A stretch of 64,000 nucleotides of DNA. It comes from Agriterribacter humi (GTDB lineage Bacteria; Bacteroidota; Bacteroidia; Chitinophagales; Chitinophagaceae). Shown here piece by piece: positions 34,451 to 43,192 of this stretch. The stretch is from contig NZ_VOHQ01000001.1 of assembly GCF_009192765.1 (NCBI RefSeq), positions 744,001 through 808,000 on the forward strand. Reading direction: 5' to 3'. Each line of letters starts with the position of its first letter. Positions within the stretch are counted from its first letter, which is position 1. The notes under the pieces were generated by a model. It did no database searches, was not told where the DNA came from, and saw only the letters and a program-made list of their open reading frames with translations. A program made the position numbers and the translations under genes.

Positions 34451-35749
34451 ATGAAATATTATAGTCTGAATCAAAAGTCACCTAAAGTACATTTTAAGGA
34501 AGCTACTATAAAAGGACAGGCGCCGGACAAAGGATTGTATTTTCCGGAAACGCTTCCCCGGCTTGAAAAAAGCTGGGTTGACGATATCGGGAATAAGAAT
34601 AATGAAACCATTGCTTTTGATGTAATACAACCTTATGTTGGCAGCGATATACCCGAAGATCAGTTGCGCCGCATTGTTGGGGAAACCATTAATTTTCCGA
34701 TCCCTTTGGTGAAAATAAACGACAACATTTTCTCTCTTGAACTCTTCCATGGTCCAACCCTCGCTTTTAAAGATATTGGCGCCAGGTTTATGAGCAGGTG
34801 CCTGGGCTATTTTGCAAAAGAAAGAAGCGAAAAAATAACCGTGCTGGTAGCCACTTCCGGCGATACCGGCGGCGCCGTAGCCAATGGATTTTATGAAGTA
34901 GATGGAGTAGATGTAGTTATTCTTTATCCATCAGGAAAAGTGAGCTCAGTGCAGGAAAAGCAATTGACCACCCTGGGCAAAAATATTCATGCGCTTGAAG
35001 TAAAGGGTTCATTTGACGATTGCCAGCGAATGGTAAAGCAGGCTTTTGCAGATGAAACGCTCACTCAAAAAAGATTACTCACTTCAGCCAATTCCATTAA
35101 TGTGGCCCGCTGGTTGCCGCAGCAATTTTATTATTTCTTTGCTTATAAGCAATGGGGTGAAAAAGAAAATCCGCCGGTGTTTTGCGTACCCAGTGGAAAC
35201 TTTGGTAATATTTGCGCGGGTATGCTTGCACATATCACCGGACTTCCGGCAGCGCATTTTATCGCGGCCTGTAATACAAATGATGTTGTGCCACGTTACC
35301 TGCACAGCGGCGAATACCAGGTTAAACCTGCAGTGCCCACCATTTCCAATGCCATGGATGTGGGCGATCCCAGCAATTTTGTGCGTGTACTTCAATTGTT
35401 TGGTCATCATTATGTCAGCCTTCAGGAAAAACTTTCCGGGTATACGATTACCGATACAGAAACGAAAGCCACCATAAAAAGGGTAAAACAGGACACCGGT
35501 TATTTGCCCGATCCGCATGGAGCAGTAGCTTACCTTAGCCTGGAACGTTATCTTGAGCAGCATCCGCATCAAAAAGGGATCTTTCTCGAAACTGCTCATC
35601 CAGTAAAATTCTATGATGTGGTTGAACCTGTAACCGGCGAAAAAATAGCTATACCCCCTTCAATAGAAAGTATACTGCAACGCCCTAAGCACAGCACAGT
35701 TATTGAGGCAGACTATCCATCGCTTAAAAAAAATTTATTACAATATTAA
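34451..35749 (+). CDS. thrC: Threonine synthase
   Basis: A 432-residue PLP enzyme converting O-phosphohomoserine to threonine. LFHGPTLAFKDIGARFM contains the Schiff-base Lys (about residue 107); VLVATSGDTGGAVANGFYE is the phosphate-binding loop typical of threonine synthases. The N-terminus MKYYSLNQKSPKVHFKEA is the family start. Last gene of the operon; a weak hairpin (ACCCGT/ACGGGT, 35749-35791) follows the stop. Confidence 0.96.
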   Translation: MKYYSLNQKSPKVHFKEATIKGQAPDKGLYFPETLPRLEKSWVDDIGNKNNETIAFDVIQPYVGSDIPEDQLRRIVGETINFPIPLVKINDNIFSLELFHGPTLAFKDIGARFMSRCLGYFAKERSEKITVLVATSGDTGGAVANGFYEVDGVDVVILYPSGKVSSVQEKQLTTLGKNIHALEVKGSFDDCQRMVKQAFADETLTQKRLLTSANSINVARWLPQQFYYFFAYKQWGEKENPPVFCVPSGNFGNICAGMLAHITGLPAAHFIAACNTNDVVPRYLHSGEYQVKPAVPTISNAMDVGDPSNFVRVLQLFGHHYVSLQEKLSGYTITDTETKATIKRVKQDTGYLPDPHGAVAYLSLERYLEQHPHQKGIFLETAHPVKFYDVVEPVTGEKIAIPPSIESILQRPKHSTVIEADYPSLKKNLLQY

Positions 35750-35791
35750 CCCGTTGTAAAAACCATGTGAAACCCTGCTTTTGTTACGGGT
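35749..35791 (+). terminator. Possible weak terminator after thrC
   Basis: ACCCGT (35749-35754) and ACGGGT (35786-35791) pair, and the adjoining GTAAAA/TTTTGT positions extend the stem with wobble pairs. Followed by ATTCTTTCG. Too weak to be certain. Confidence 0.3.
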
Positions 35792-35827
35792 ATTCTTTCG
35801 ATATTTGTGGTACAGAGGCGTTGAATT

Positions 35828-36394
35828 ATGCATGATATAGAACCGTTTTATAACTGGCGGCATTTGTATGCTTCGGAAGAAGACCCAAGATCTCCTTTTT
35901 TGGGAAGGGAGTACAGTGAATTTGTATTTTCGCAAGCCGTATACAATTATTATATCCATCCTCAATGGGACGAATTTGGATCGCGTACTTTATATATGAA
36001 GATCCTTTATGCGGACTACGAAAATGGATTCGCCATTATAGAATTAATAGGCGAATGGAATGATGCCATAGAAAACGACATACAAACTTTACGAAGAGAA
36101 GTTACAGATGTGCTCTTTTACGAAAGGATTACAAAATTTATTTTAATAGCAGAAAATGTATTGAATTTTCACAGCAGCGATGACAGTTATTATGAGGATT
36201 GGTTCCAGGAAACCAATGAGGAAGAAGGATGGATCGTTATATTAAATTTGCCCGAACAGTCGCAATATGATTTTAAAAAAGCGAAACTGAACCGGTATGT
36301 TGAATTACTGGACATTTTTGATTGGCGTATAGTTCAGCCCCAGCACCTCTTTCAGCTTATTGCTGATCGTCTTTCAAAACGGATAGATTTATAA
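35828..36394 (+). CDS. Conserved hypothetical protein near sdh
   Basis: A 188-residue acidic soluble protein with many aromatic residues: MHDIEPFYNWRHLYASEEDP at the start and QPQHLFQLIADRLSKRIDL at the end. No signal peptide or membrane segment. The pattern (PFYNWRHLYASEEDPRSPF and GFAIIELIGEWNDAIEND) looks like a conserved Bacteroidota family, which I believe occurs near succinate dehydrogenase genes, but I know no function. It is 76 bases upstream of sdhC on the same strand, with a separate sdhC promoter between. Confidence 0.7.
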   Translation: MHDIEPFYNWRHLYASEEDPRSPFLGREYSEFVFSQAVYNYYIHPQWDEFGSRTLYMKILYADYENGFAIIELIGEWNDAIENDIQTLRREVTDVLFYERITKFILIAENVLNFHSSDDSYYEDWFQETNEEEGWIVILNLPEQSQYDFKKAKLNRYVELLDIFDWRIVQPQHLFQLIADRLSKRIDL

Positions 36395-36432
36395 AAAATA
36401 TCATAACCTGATTTTTATGAGCATTTGTGTGC

Positions 36433-36440
36433 TATTTTTG
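36433..36440 (+). promoter_or_regulatory. Bacteroidota -7 promoter box for sdhCAB
   Basis: TATTTTTG matches TAnnTTTG exactly and lies 30 bases upstream of the sdhC ATG. No clear TTTG -33 element at the expected spacing. Confidence 0.55.
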
Positions 36441-36470
36441 CACTACTTTTTCTAACCACTTCTTCTTATT

Positions 36471-37172
36471 ATGACCTGGAAACAACTCTTCACTTCTTCC
36501 GTTGGAAAAAAATTTGTAATGGCGCTTACGGGTGTTTCCCTCATCGCATTTCTTGTGGTGCATGTTGGGATTAATGCCTGCATTTGGGCAAACGATGACG
36601 GCGCCATGTTCAATAAGGCCGCTCATTTTATGGGAGCAACAGTAGTAATCCGCATTCTGGAAGTGGGATTATTTATCGGCATTATTTTACACATTGTACA
36701 GGGATTGATCCTGGAAGTGCAGAACAGGAGCAGACGAAGCATAGGCTACCAGGTTCCTTTGGGCAACCGCGGAAGCAAATGGTACAGCCGCAGTATGGGA
36801 TTACTGGGTACTTTAATCCTGCTTTTCCTGATCATGCATATTTATCATTTCTGGACGCCCAGCCGGCTCGGCGGAATTGGCAATATTCATGAACTGGGCA
36901 TTACTTCCTACGATGGAAAAGAATATCATAATCTGTATGGCGAAATGCTGATCGTATTTCAATCGCTGGCAGTAGTTACTTTATATGTGCTGGCCTGCAT
37001 TTCCTTAGCTTATCATTTAATGCATGGGTTTAACAGCGCATTCAGAACGCTTGGCCTGCACAATCAACGCTATGTGCGTATTGTTCATGCAGCAGGCACG
37101 GCATTTTCAATAATAGTACCATTAGCTTTTGCCATGATGCCGGTATCTGTATATCTGGGGTGGGTGAAATAG
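36471..37172 (+). CDS. sdhC: Succinate dehydrogenase cytochrome b subunit
   Basis: A 233-residue membrane subunit with five predicted membrane helices, the type B form that binds two haems. It has several membrane histidines, among them LVVHVGINACIW (about 27-38), IILHIVQGLILEV (about 80-92), FLIMHIYHFWTP (about 122-133), AYHLMHGFNSAF (about 183-194) and RIVHAAGTAFSII (about 206-218), suitable as haem ligands. N-terminus WKQLFTSSVGKKFVMALTGV is characteristic of Bacteroidota SdhC. It anchors SdhA and SdhB and passes electrons to menaquinone. No separate sdhD, as expected for the type. Confidence 0.94.
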   Translation: MTWKQLFTSSVGKKFVMALTGVSLIAFLVVHVGINACIWANDDGAMFNKAAHFMGATVVIRILEVGLFIGIILHIVQGLILEVQNRSRRSIGYQVPLGNRGSKWYSRSMGLLGTLILLFLIMHIYHFWTPSRLGGIGNIHELGITSYDGKEYHNLYGEMLIVFQSLAVVTLYVLACISLAYHLMHGFNSAFRTLGLHNQRYVRIVHAAGTAFSIIVPLAFAMMPVSVYLGWVK

Positions 37173-37291
37173 TGGTAAGTGGTAAGTATTGGAGAGAAGT
37201 GGAGGGAAGCGAATAATTCGTTAGGGATGATCTCTTACTTTTATTAATAACCTGAAATCAATCTGGTAAAATCATCAACGTATTTACAATT

Positions 37292-39268
37292 ATGCTGGAT
37301 TCAAAAATACCTGCAGGACCATTAGAGAATAAATGGAGCGACTACAAAGGCCATGTAAAGCTGGTAAACCCTGCCAATAAACGTAAACTGGAGATCATTG
37401 TTGTAGGAACGGGATTGGCCGGAGCTTCTGCAGCCGCTTCACTGGGTGAATTAGGATACCGCGTAAAAGCCTTTTGTTTCCAGGACTCTCCCCGCAGGGC
37501 GCATTCTATTGCAGCACAGGGCGGCATAAACGCTGCTAAAAATTATCAAAATGACGGCGATTCTGTTTTCCGTCTTTTTTACGATACGATAAAAGGAGGA
37601 GACTACCGTTCGCGGGAAGCCAATGTACATCGTTTGTCAGAAGTAAGCGTTAATATTATTGATCAGTGTGTGGCCCAGGGCGTACCCTTTGCAAGAGAAT
37701 ACAGCGGATTGCTGAATAACCGGTCATTTGGGGGTGTACAGGTAAAAAGAACATTTTATGCTGCCGGTCAAACTGGCCAGCAATTACTGATAGGTGCTTA
37801 CCAGGCGCTCGAGCGGCAGGTAGCACTGGGTAATGTAACCATGTACACGCGTCATGAAATGCTGGATGTGGTGGTAATTGATGACAAAGCCAGAGGTATT
37901 GTTTGCCGAAACCTTGTTACGGGCGAACTCGAAAGACATTTCGGTCATTCGGTATTGTTATGTACCGGCGGTTATGGAAATGTATTTTATTTGTCTACCA
38001 ACGCCATGGGCTGTAATGTTACCGCAGCCTGGAAAGCCCATAAAAAAGGCGCTTTTTTTGCCAATCCCTGCTTTACGCAAATTCACCCTACCTGCATACC
38101 CGTTACCGGCGATCACCAGAGCAAATTAACACTGATGTCGGAATCTCTGCGTAACGATGGCCGCATATGGGTTCCCAAAAAACAGAACGATACCCGTAAA
38201 GCCAATGATATACCGGAAGAAGAACGGGATTATTATTTAGAAAGGAAATATCCGGCCTATGGTAACCTGGTGCCCCGCGATGTGGCTTCACGTGCGGCTA
38301 AAGAAAGATGCGATGCCGGTTACGGCGTAGGCACTACCAAGCAGGCGGTTTATCTCGATTTCCGGTATAATCTTATCAATAAATATGGAAGAGCCGAAGC
38401 CAGCAAGCAGGGAATAGAAAATCCCGACATGGATACACTCATAAGATTGGGCAAAGAAGTAGTAAAGGAAGAATACGGTAATCTCTTTGACATGTATGAA
38501 AAGATTACGGGTGAAAATCCATATGAAGTACCCATGCGCATCTACCCCGCAGTACATTATACGATGGGCGGACTATGGGTAGATTATGAACTCATGACTT
38601 CTATTACCGGCTTATACGCATTAGGAGAAGCAAACTTTAGTGATCATGGCGCCAACCGCCTCGGTGCTTCCGCCTTGATGCAGGGATTGGCAGATGGTTA
38701 TTTCGTTATCCCCTACACCATTGGCAATTACCTGGCCAATGAAATTTCTGTAAAGCCCATTCCCACTACGCATGAAGCTTTTGAAGCAGCCGAAAATGCA
38801 GTGAGAGACCGCATCAGCAGCCTGATGAATATCAAAGGCAAACAGTCGGTAGAAAGTTTTCATAAACGCCTGGGAAAGATCATGTGGGATAAATGTGGCA
38901 TGTCGCGCAATGCAAAAAATCTGAATGAAGCAATAGAAGAAATAAGGTCTCTGAAAAAAGAATTCTGGAGCGATGTAAGGATCCCCGGCGATATCAATGA
39001 AATGAATCCTGAATTAGATAAAGCCAACCGCGTGGCAGATTTTATTGAGCTGGGCGAACTGATATGTATAGACGCTCTTGAAAGGGCGGAAAGCTGTGGC
39101 GGCCATTTCCGGGAAGAAAGCCAGACGGAAGAAGGAGAAGCCCTCCGCCATGATGATCAGTTCCTGTATGTGGCAGCCTGGGAATACAATGGAGAGCACA
39201 ACTGGAAACTGAATAAAGAAGAACTTGAATTTGAACTGGCCAAACCAACGCAGCGGAACTATAAATAA
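37292..39268 (+). CDS. sdhA: Succinate dehydrogenase / fumarate reductase flavoprotein subunit
   Basis: A 658-residue FAD-binding catalytic subunit. The dinucleotide fold [20 protein letters not shown] (about 33-52) and [14 protein letters not shown] (about 70-83, with the His that covalently binds FAD) are present. [19 protein letters not shown] and [14 protein letters not shown] are the usual substrate and FAD regions. Length and the C-terminal [20 protein letters not shown] fit the Bacteroidota form, longer than E. coli SdhA. The stop codon merges into a TTTGAAAAT repeat that starts an inserted cassette separating it from sdhB. Confidence 0.95.
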   Translation: MLDSKIPAGPLENKWSDYKGHVKLVNPANKRKLEIIVVGTGLAGASAAASLGELGYRVKAFCFQDSPRRAHSIAAQGGINAAKNYQNDGDSVFRLFYDTIKGGDYRSREANVHRLSEVSVNIIDQCVAQGVPFAREYSGLLNNRSFGGVQVKRTFYAAGQTGQQLLIGAYQALERQVALGNVTMYTRHEMLDVVVIDDKARGIVCRNLVTGELERHFGHSVLLCTGGYGNVFYLSTNAMGCNVTAAWKAHKKGAFFANPCFTQIHPTCIPVTGDHQSKLTLMSESLRNDGRIWVPKKQNDTRKANDIPEEERDYYLERKYPAYGNLVPRDVASRAAKERCDAGYGVGTTKQAVYLDFRYNLINKYGRAEASKQGIENPDMDTLIRLGKEVVKEEYGNLFDMYEKITGENPYEVPMRIYPAVHYTMGGLWVDYELMTSITGLYALGEANFSDHGANRLGASALMQGLADGYFVIPYTIGNYLANEISVKPIPTTHEAFEAAENAVRDRISSLMNIKGKQSVESFHKRLGKIMWDKCGMSRNAKNLNEAIEEIRSLKKEFWSDVRIPGDINEMNPELDKANRVADFIELGELICIDALERAESCGGHFREESQTEEGEALRHDDQFLYVAAWEYNGEHNWKLNKEELEFELAKPTQRNYK

Positions 39269-39286
39269 TTTGAAAATTTGAAAATG
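39267..39286 (+). repeat. Left arm of 20-bp inverted repeat bounding the four-helix-bundle cassette
   Basis: The 20 bases AATTTGAAAATTTGAAAATG overlap the sdhA stop codon. The exact reverse complement occurs at 39717-39736, and an identical copy of that complement at 50924-50943. Between here and the ATG at 39349 lie more TTTGAAAAT units and a 14-bp palindrome AATTTGATCAAATT (39307-39320). Confidence 0.85.
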
Positions 39287-39348
39287 AGGCAATTTGAAAA
39301 TATGTTAATTTGATCAAATTCAAATTGCTAACTTTTAAATTTTCAACA

Positions 39349-39754
39349 ATGAGAAATGACAAACCCAATGTAATAGTGGAAAAGACAATAAATTTTGCAC
39401 TATCTGTCATTGAATACTGTGAGAGATAAAAAATTTGTGATAGCCAGGCAGTTATTGCGTTCTTCAACATCTATAGGAGCAAATGTTTTTGAAACGCAAA
39501 ATGCGGAGAGTAAAGCTGATTTCATTCACAAGATGAAAATAGCAGCTAAAGAAGCAAGTGAAACTCTATATTGGCTGACACTCTGTGAAAGAAGTAAAAA
39601 TTATAGGTTTAACAATATGCTGATTGATAATTTGGGTGAGATTATAAAGATATTATCTAAAATAATTTCTTCGGCAAAGGGAAAAATTCCAGGGTTTATT
39701 TGGATATTTCTTTATGCATTTTCAAATTTTCAAATTTTCAAATTAGGGGATTAA
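39349..39754 (+). pseudogene. Frameshifted four-helix-bundle (23S rRNA intervening-sequence-type) protein gene
   Basis: ATG at 39349 opens MRNDKPNVIVEKTINFALSV, then IEYCER and a TAA at 39427. One frame over, the reading continues DKKFVIARQLLRSSTSIGAN, then ETQNAESKADFIHKMKIAAK, to [18 protein letters not shown] and a tail that runs through the right repeat to 39754. Together the two parts rebuild a normal member of the S23 intervening-sequence/four-helix-bundle family (about 120 residues). One single-base frameshift separates them near 39421-39430. A sequencing error cannot be excluded. It sits between sdhA and sdhB and is bounded by perfect 20-bp inverted repeats, so it looks like an inserted, decaying cassette. 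Confidence 0.8.
39717..39744 (-). repeat. Right arm of the four-helix-bundle cassette repeat
   Basis: CATTTTCAAATTTTCAAATT at 39717-39736 is the exact reverse complement of the left arm, followed by one more TTTTCAAATT unit to 39744. It ends 12 bases before the sdhB ATG and overlaps the end of the broken gene's frame. Confidence 0.85.
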
Positions 39755-39756
39755 TT

Positions 39757-40521
39757 ATGGACCATTATACAATGAACCTCACCTTAAAGGTGTGGAAACA
39801 AAAAAACAAAAGCGAAAGAGGACATTTTGAAACCTACCAGGTAAAGGATATTTCTTCTGAAATGTCGTTCCTCGAAATGTTCGATGTACTGAATGAAAAA
39901 TTAATTGAGGAAAACAGGGAGCCCATAGCCTTTGACCATGATTGCCGCGAAGGGATTTGCGGCATGTGCTCAATGTATATCAATGGCCGACCGCACGGGC
40001 CATGGCATGGCACTACTACCTGCCAGTTGCATATGAGGGCGTTTAAAGATGGCGATACCATTGTAGTTGAGCCCTGGCGCGCCAATGCTTTTCCCGTAAT
40101 TAAAGATCTTATTGTAGATCGTCACGCTTTCGACAGGATCATACAGGCGGGCGGCTATATTTCGGTAAACACAGGTAATGCGGTAGACGGAAATTCCATT
40201 CCTGTTGAAAAAGAAAAAGCAGACCAGTCTTTTGCCGCTGCCGCCTGTATAGGATGCGGCGCCTGCGTGGCAGCCTGTAAAAATAGTTCGGCTATGCTTT
40301 TTGTATCTGCTAAAGTTGCCCACCTCGCTTTATTGCCACAGGGTGCACCGGAGAAAAAGAGCCGGGTACTCAACATGATAGAGCAAATGGATAAGGAGGG
40401 TTTTGGTTCATGCACCATGACGGAAGCTTGTGAAGCCGTTTGCCCCAAAGAAATTTCTGTAGATAATATTGCAAGGTTAAATAAAGAATACCTTTCCGCT
40501 GCAAGCACTATTGATAAATAG
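39757..40521 (+). CDS. sdhB: Succinate dehydrogenase / fumarate reductase iron-sulfur subunit
   Basis: A 254-residue iron-sulfur protein. The [2Fe-2S] ligand region is [20 protein letters not shown] with CQLH further on; the [4Fe-4S] and [3Fe-4S] clusters use [17 protein letters not shown] and [15 protein letters not shown]. It carries electrons from the SdhA flavin to SdhC. The ATG at 39757 ([12 protein letters not shown]) is chosen over a longer frame from 39700, which lies inside the repeat of the inserted cassette; MNLTLKV, five codons in, is another option. The next gene starts four bases after its stop. Confidence 0.94.
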   Translation: MDHYTMNLTLKVWKQKNKSERGHFETYQVKDISSEMSFLEMFDVLNEKLIEENREPIAFDHDCREGICGMCSMYINGRPHGPWHGTTTCQLHMRAFKDGDTIVVEPWRANAFPVIKDLIVDRHAFDRIIQAGGYISVNTGNAVDGNSIPVEKEKADQSFAAAACIGCGACVAACKNSSAMLFVSAKVAHLALLPQGAPEKKSRVLNMIEQMDKEGFGSCTMTEACEAVCPKEISVDNIARLNKEYLSAASTIDK

Positions 40522-40525
40522 CTAA

Positions 40526-41443
40526 ATGAATGGTAATGAAATCATACATGCAGAGGCTGTTACAACGGATACCATTGAAAATTCCCTCACTGATCAAAAA
40601 AAAGTACGGCTTGATGTGCTCCGGCTCGATAAAATACATCCCGTAGTTTCAGGAAATAAATGGTTCAAACTTCAATATTATACAGGTGACGCTGTAAACA
40701 AAGGATATACTACATTACTCACATTCGGCGGTTCCTATTCCAATCATATTGCAGCTACCGCATATGCAGCAAAAACGCTGGGGCTTAATGCTGTTGGCGT
40801 TATAAGGGGAGAAGCTCCCAAACAATGGTCGCATACCCTGCAGGAAGCACATGCCTGCCAAATGCAGCTTGTTTTTTTACCAAGGAATGAATACGATGCA
40901 ATAAAAAAAAATGTGCATACCACAAAATTTGAAGCGCAATTTGGTAAGGCATACATTATTCCCGAAGGTGGTTATGGCCTGCCGGGCGTGCAGGGCGCAG
41001 CGGATATGTTGCATAGTACAGATACCAGCAATTACACACATATTGTTTCGGCTGTGGGAACAGGAACAACCATAGCTGGCATCATACAAGCCACAGAACC
41101 TCACCAGCAGGTTACAGGCATAAGCGTTATGAAGAACAATCTGGGTTTGAACGATGAAATACAATCTTTATTAAATACATCCCTGCCTGGCAGGTTTCGC
41201 CTTATACATGATTATCATTTTGGAGGATATGCAAAATACACCCCTGCACTAACCGGGTGGATGAACCGGTTTTATCATGCATCAACTATTCCGCTGGATT
41301 TTGTTTATACCGCAAAAATGATGTATGGTATATTTGATCTGATGGAGAAAGATTTTTTCCGGCCGCGATCCCGCATCTTAGCTATCCATAGCGGGGGTTT
41401 ACAGGGCAACCGCTCTCTTGCACCCGGAGTTTTAGTATTTTAA
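40526..41443 (+). CDS. PLP-dependent ACC deaminase / D-cysteine desulfhydrase-like enzyme
   Basis: A 305-residue fold-type II PLP enzyme. SGNKWFKLQYY (about residues 42-52) supplies the Schiff-base Lys and GGSYSNHIAATAYAAK (about 69-84) the phosphate-binding Ser/Asn region; both are typical of 1-aminocyclopropane-1-carboxylate deaminase and D-cysteine desulfhydrase. Distinguishing the two needs active-site comparison; D-cysteine desulfhydrase is the commoner role in this lineage. The gene starts four bases after sdhB and is likely co-transcribed with sdhCAB. Confidence 0.82.
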   Translation: MNGNEIIHAEAVTTDTIENSLTDQKKVRLDVLRLDKIHPVVSGNKWFKLQYYTGDAVNKGYTTLLTFGGSYSNHIAATAYAAKTLGLNAVGVIRGEAPKQWSHTLQEAHACQMQLVFLPRNEYDAIKKNVHTTKFEAQFGKAYIIPEGGYGLPGVQGAADMLHSTDTSNYTHIVSAVGTGTTIAGIIQATEPHQQVTGISVMKNNLGLNDEIQSLLNTSLPGRFRLIHDYHFGGYAKYTPALTGWMNRFYHASTIPLDFVYTAKMMYGIFDLMEKDFFRPRSRILAIHSGGLQGNRSLAPGVLVF

Positions 41444-41459
41444 TATATAAGTGTAGCAT

Positions 41460-41467
41460 TATCTTTG
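41460..41467 (+). promoter_or_regulatory. Bacteroidota -7 promoter box
   Basis: TATCTTTG matches TAnnTTTG exactly, 38 bases upstream of the ATG at 41506 and just after the PLP enzyme stop. Confidence 0.5.
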
Positions 41468-41505
41468 TTGCGTTCAGCGTTAATGCTTTTGATATAATTA
41501 TTACC

Positions 41506-42312
41506 ATGAAAATTGTTTCCCGGGTTATTGCTTTCATTACGCTTATTTCATACAGCTATGCCATCCAGTCGCAGGACACCTTGCCCGATTTTACAGTTGT
41601 AAACAGAAATGGTAAAGTTATATTGAGCTGGGTAAACGATTTCCCCGTAATAAAACAGTTGAGTATTCAGCGTTCCTCAGATAGTTTGAAAGGTTTTAAA
41701 ACCATTTTAACGCTGCCTGATCCATCATCAGTTACCAATGGGTTTCTTGATAATAATGCTCCTGATGTTTCGTCTTTCTACAAATTGTATATTTTGCTCG
41801 ACAATGGAAATTACATGTTTAGCACATCGCAAAAACCACAGAAAGATCTGCCGCCCGTAGCAAAAAAAGAAAAAAGTGCAATCAATAATAGTGCAACTGC
41901 TCAACCAAACGCACAGGATAACAAAGGCGCTGCTAAAACAAGTGCCGCAGCTACAGATAAAACATCAACGTCATATCAGCTACAGTCTGCCGCCCGAACG
42001 TCCGGTAAAAAAAGAAGCGATGGTTTAATAGCGGATACAATGAATTTGGTAAGACCTGAAACATATAAACCTTCAAGTTTTGTTTTTACAAATCCTGATG
42101 GAGATATTACTATTGTATTGCCTCCGGGAAGACTGAATAATTTTAAAATCAGGTTCTACGAAGAAAATGGCAATATCCTGTTCCAGATCAATGATATTAA
42201 AGAACATATTTTTACGCTGGATAAATCAAATTTCATGCATGCAGGCTGGTTCAGGTTTGAATTATTTGAAAATGGCACACTCAAAGAAAAAAACAAAGTA
42301 AGGGTACCATAA
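41506..42312 (+). CDS. Exported protein of unknown function
   Basis: A 268-residue protein with a signal peptide (VIAFITLISYSYAIQS). The first ~95 residues resemble a fibronectin-type fold (VVNRNGKVILSWVNDFPVIK; SFYKLYILLDNGNYMFSTSQ), followed by an Ala/Thr/Lys-rich linker (about 115-165) and a C-terminal module of short beta-strands (VFTNPDGDITIVLPPGRLNN; FRFELFENGTLKEKNKVRVP). A periplasmic or surface structural role is plausible, though no family function is known to me. Convergent to lipB with four bases between their stops. Confidence 0.7.
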   Translation: MKIVSRVIAFITLISYSYAIQSQDTLPDFTVVNRNGKVILSWVNDFPVIKQLSIQRSSDSLKGFKTILTLPDPSSVTNGFLDNNAPDVSSFYKLYILLDNGNYMFSTSQKPQKDLPPVAKKEKSAINNSATAQPNAQDNKGAAKTSAAATDKTSTSYQLQSAARTSGKKRSDGLIADTMNLVRPETYKPSSFVFTNPDGDITIVLPPGRLNNFKIRFYEENGNILFQINDIKEHIFTLDKSNFMHAGWFRFELFENGTLKEKNKVRVP

Positions 42313-42316
42313 TATA

Positions 42317-43066
42317 TTAGCTTTCATCAACAAGCGTACAATCGAATACCCGTTCAAAACAATTTTTCAGGGTTGCTTTTACTGTCTCTGTTCCGGGGTT
42401 AAAATTCAATTCTTTTTCTATTGAAGTTACCTGCTTATTGGCAATACCGCAGGGAATGATGTAATTAAAATAATCCAGGCTGGTGTTTACATTCAATGCA
42501 AACCCGTGCATGGTTACCCACCGGCTGCAGCGTACACCCATGGCGCATATCTTTCTTTCCCTTCCTTTTACGGAGGGCTCTATCCATACGCCTGTTTCGC
42601 CGGGCGAGCGCTCACCTTTTATACCATACTGTTGTAAAGTAAGGATAACCACTTCTTCAAGATTACGCAGATATTTCCCGATATCGGTATAATATTTCTC
42701 AAGATCAAGAATGGGATAGCCTACAATTTGTCCCGGCCCGTGAAAGGTAATATCTCCGCCCCTGTTGGTCTGATAATATTCAATTCCTTTTTGATGAAGG
42801 GCTGCTTCGCTGATCAGCACATTTTCTGCATGCCCGCTTTTGCCTAAAGTATATACGGGGGGGTGTTCACACAACAGCAAATGGTGGCGCGTATCAGCGG
42901 CGGCTGGCTCAAAATCGGTTTCCTGCCGGGCGCCGTTGGATGAATAGGATAAACCGGCTTTGGCTAATGCTTTTGCCTGCACATTCTTCAGCAGCAATTG
43001 TTCCTGGAAATCCCATGCATCTTTATAGGCTACAGCGCCCATGTCTTTAAAAAAAACTTCCTGCAT
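42317..43066 (-). CDS. lipB: Octanoyltransferase (lipoate biosynthesis)
   Basis: A 249-residue enzyme moving octanoyl from acyl carrier protein to lipoyl domains. RGGDITFHGPGQIVGYPILD (about residues 83-102) is the family signature; KICAMGVRCSRWVTMHGFAL contains the conserved Lys, and IIPCGIANK the catalytic Cys. A perfect TAnnTTTG -7 box (43072-43079) lies only six bases upstream of the ATG, so the mRNA would be nearly leaderless. It supplies lipoate for pyruvate and 2-oxoglutarate dehydrogenases. Confidence 0.94.
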   Translation of the reverse strand: MQEVFFKDMGAVAYKDAWDFQEQLLLKNVQAKALAKAGLSYSSNGARQETDFEPAAADTRHHLLLCEHPPVYTLGKSGHAENVLISEAALHQKGIEYYQTNRGGDITFHGPGQIVGYPILDLEKYYTDIGKYLRNLEEVVILTLQQYGIKGERSPGETGVWIEPSVKGRERKICAMGVRCSRWVTMHGFALNVNTSLDYFNYIIPCGIANKQVTSIEKELNFNPGTETVKATLKNCFERVFDCTLVDES

Positions 43067-43071
43067 GCCTG

Positions 43072-43079
43072 CAAAGTTA
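43072..43079 (-). promoter_or_regulatory. Bacteroidota -7 promoter box for lipB
   Basis: TAACTTTG (minus strand) matches TAnnTTTG exactly and ends six bases before the lipB ATG, predicting a 5' leader of only a few bases. Confidence 0.5.
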
Positions 43080-43192
43080 TTTCATTTAAAGCAATGGAAA
43101 ACGTTTCCCTCCCTGGACGCTTAACCGATCTTATTACTTATCTTAGAAGACCTGATCTGGTATATTGCCCACAACGAATATTGCATCGCTAT

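Noticed and set aside
39395-39754. Treating the 119-codon frame from a TTG as an intact gene
   Set aside because: The family's N-terminus (MRNDKPNVIVEKTINFAL...) lies one frame over, starting at 39349, so the gene is frameshifted and not intact.
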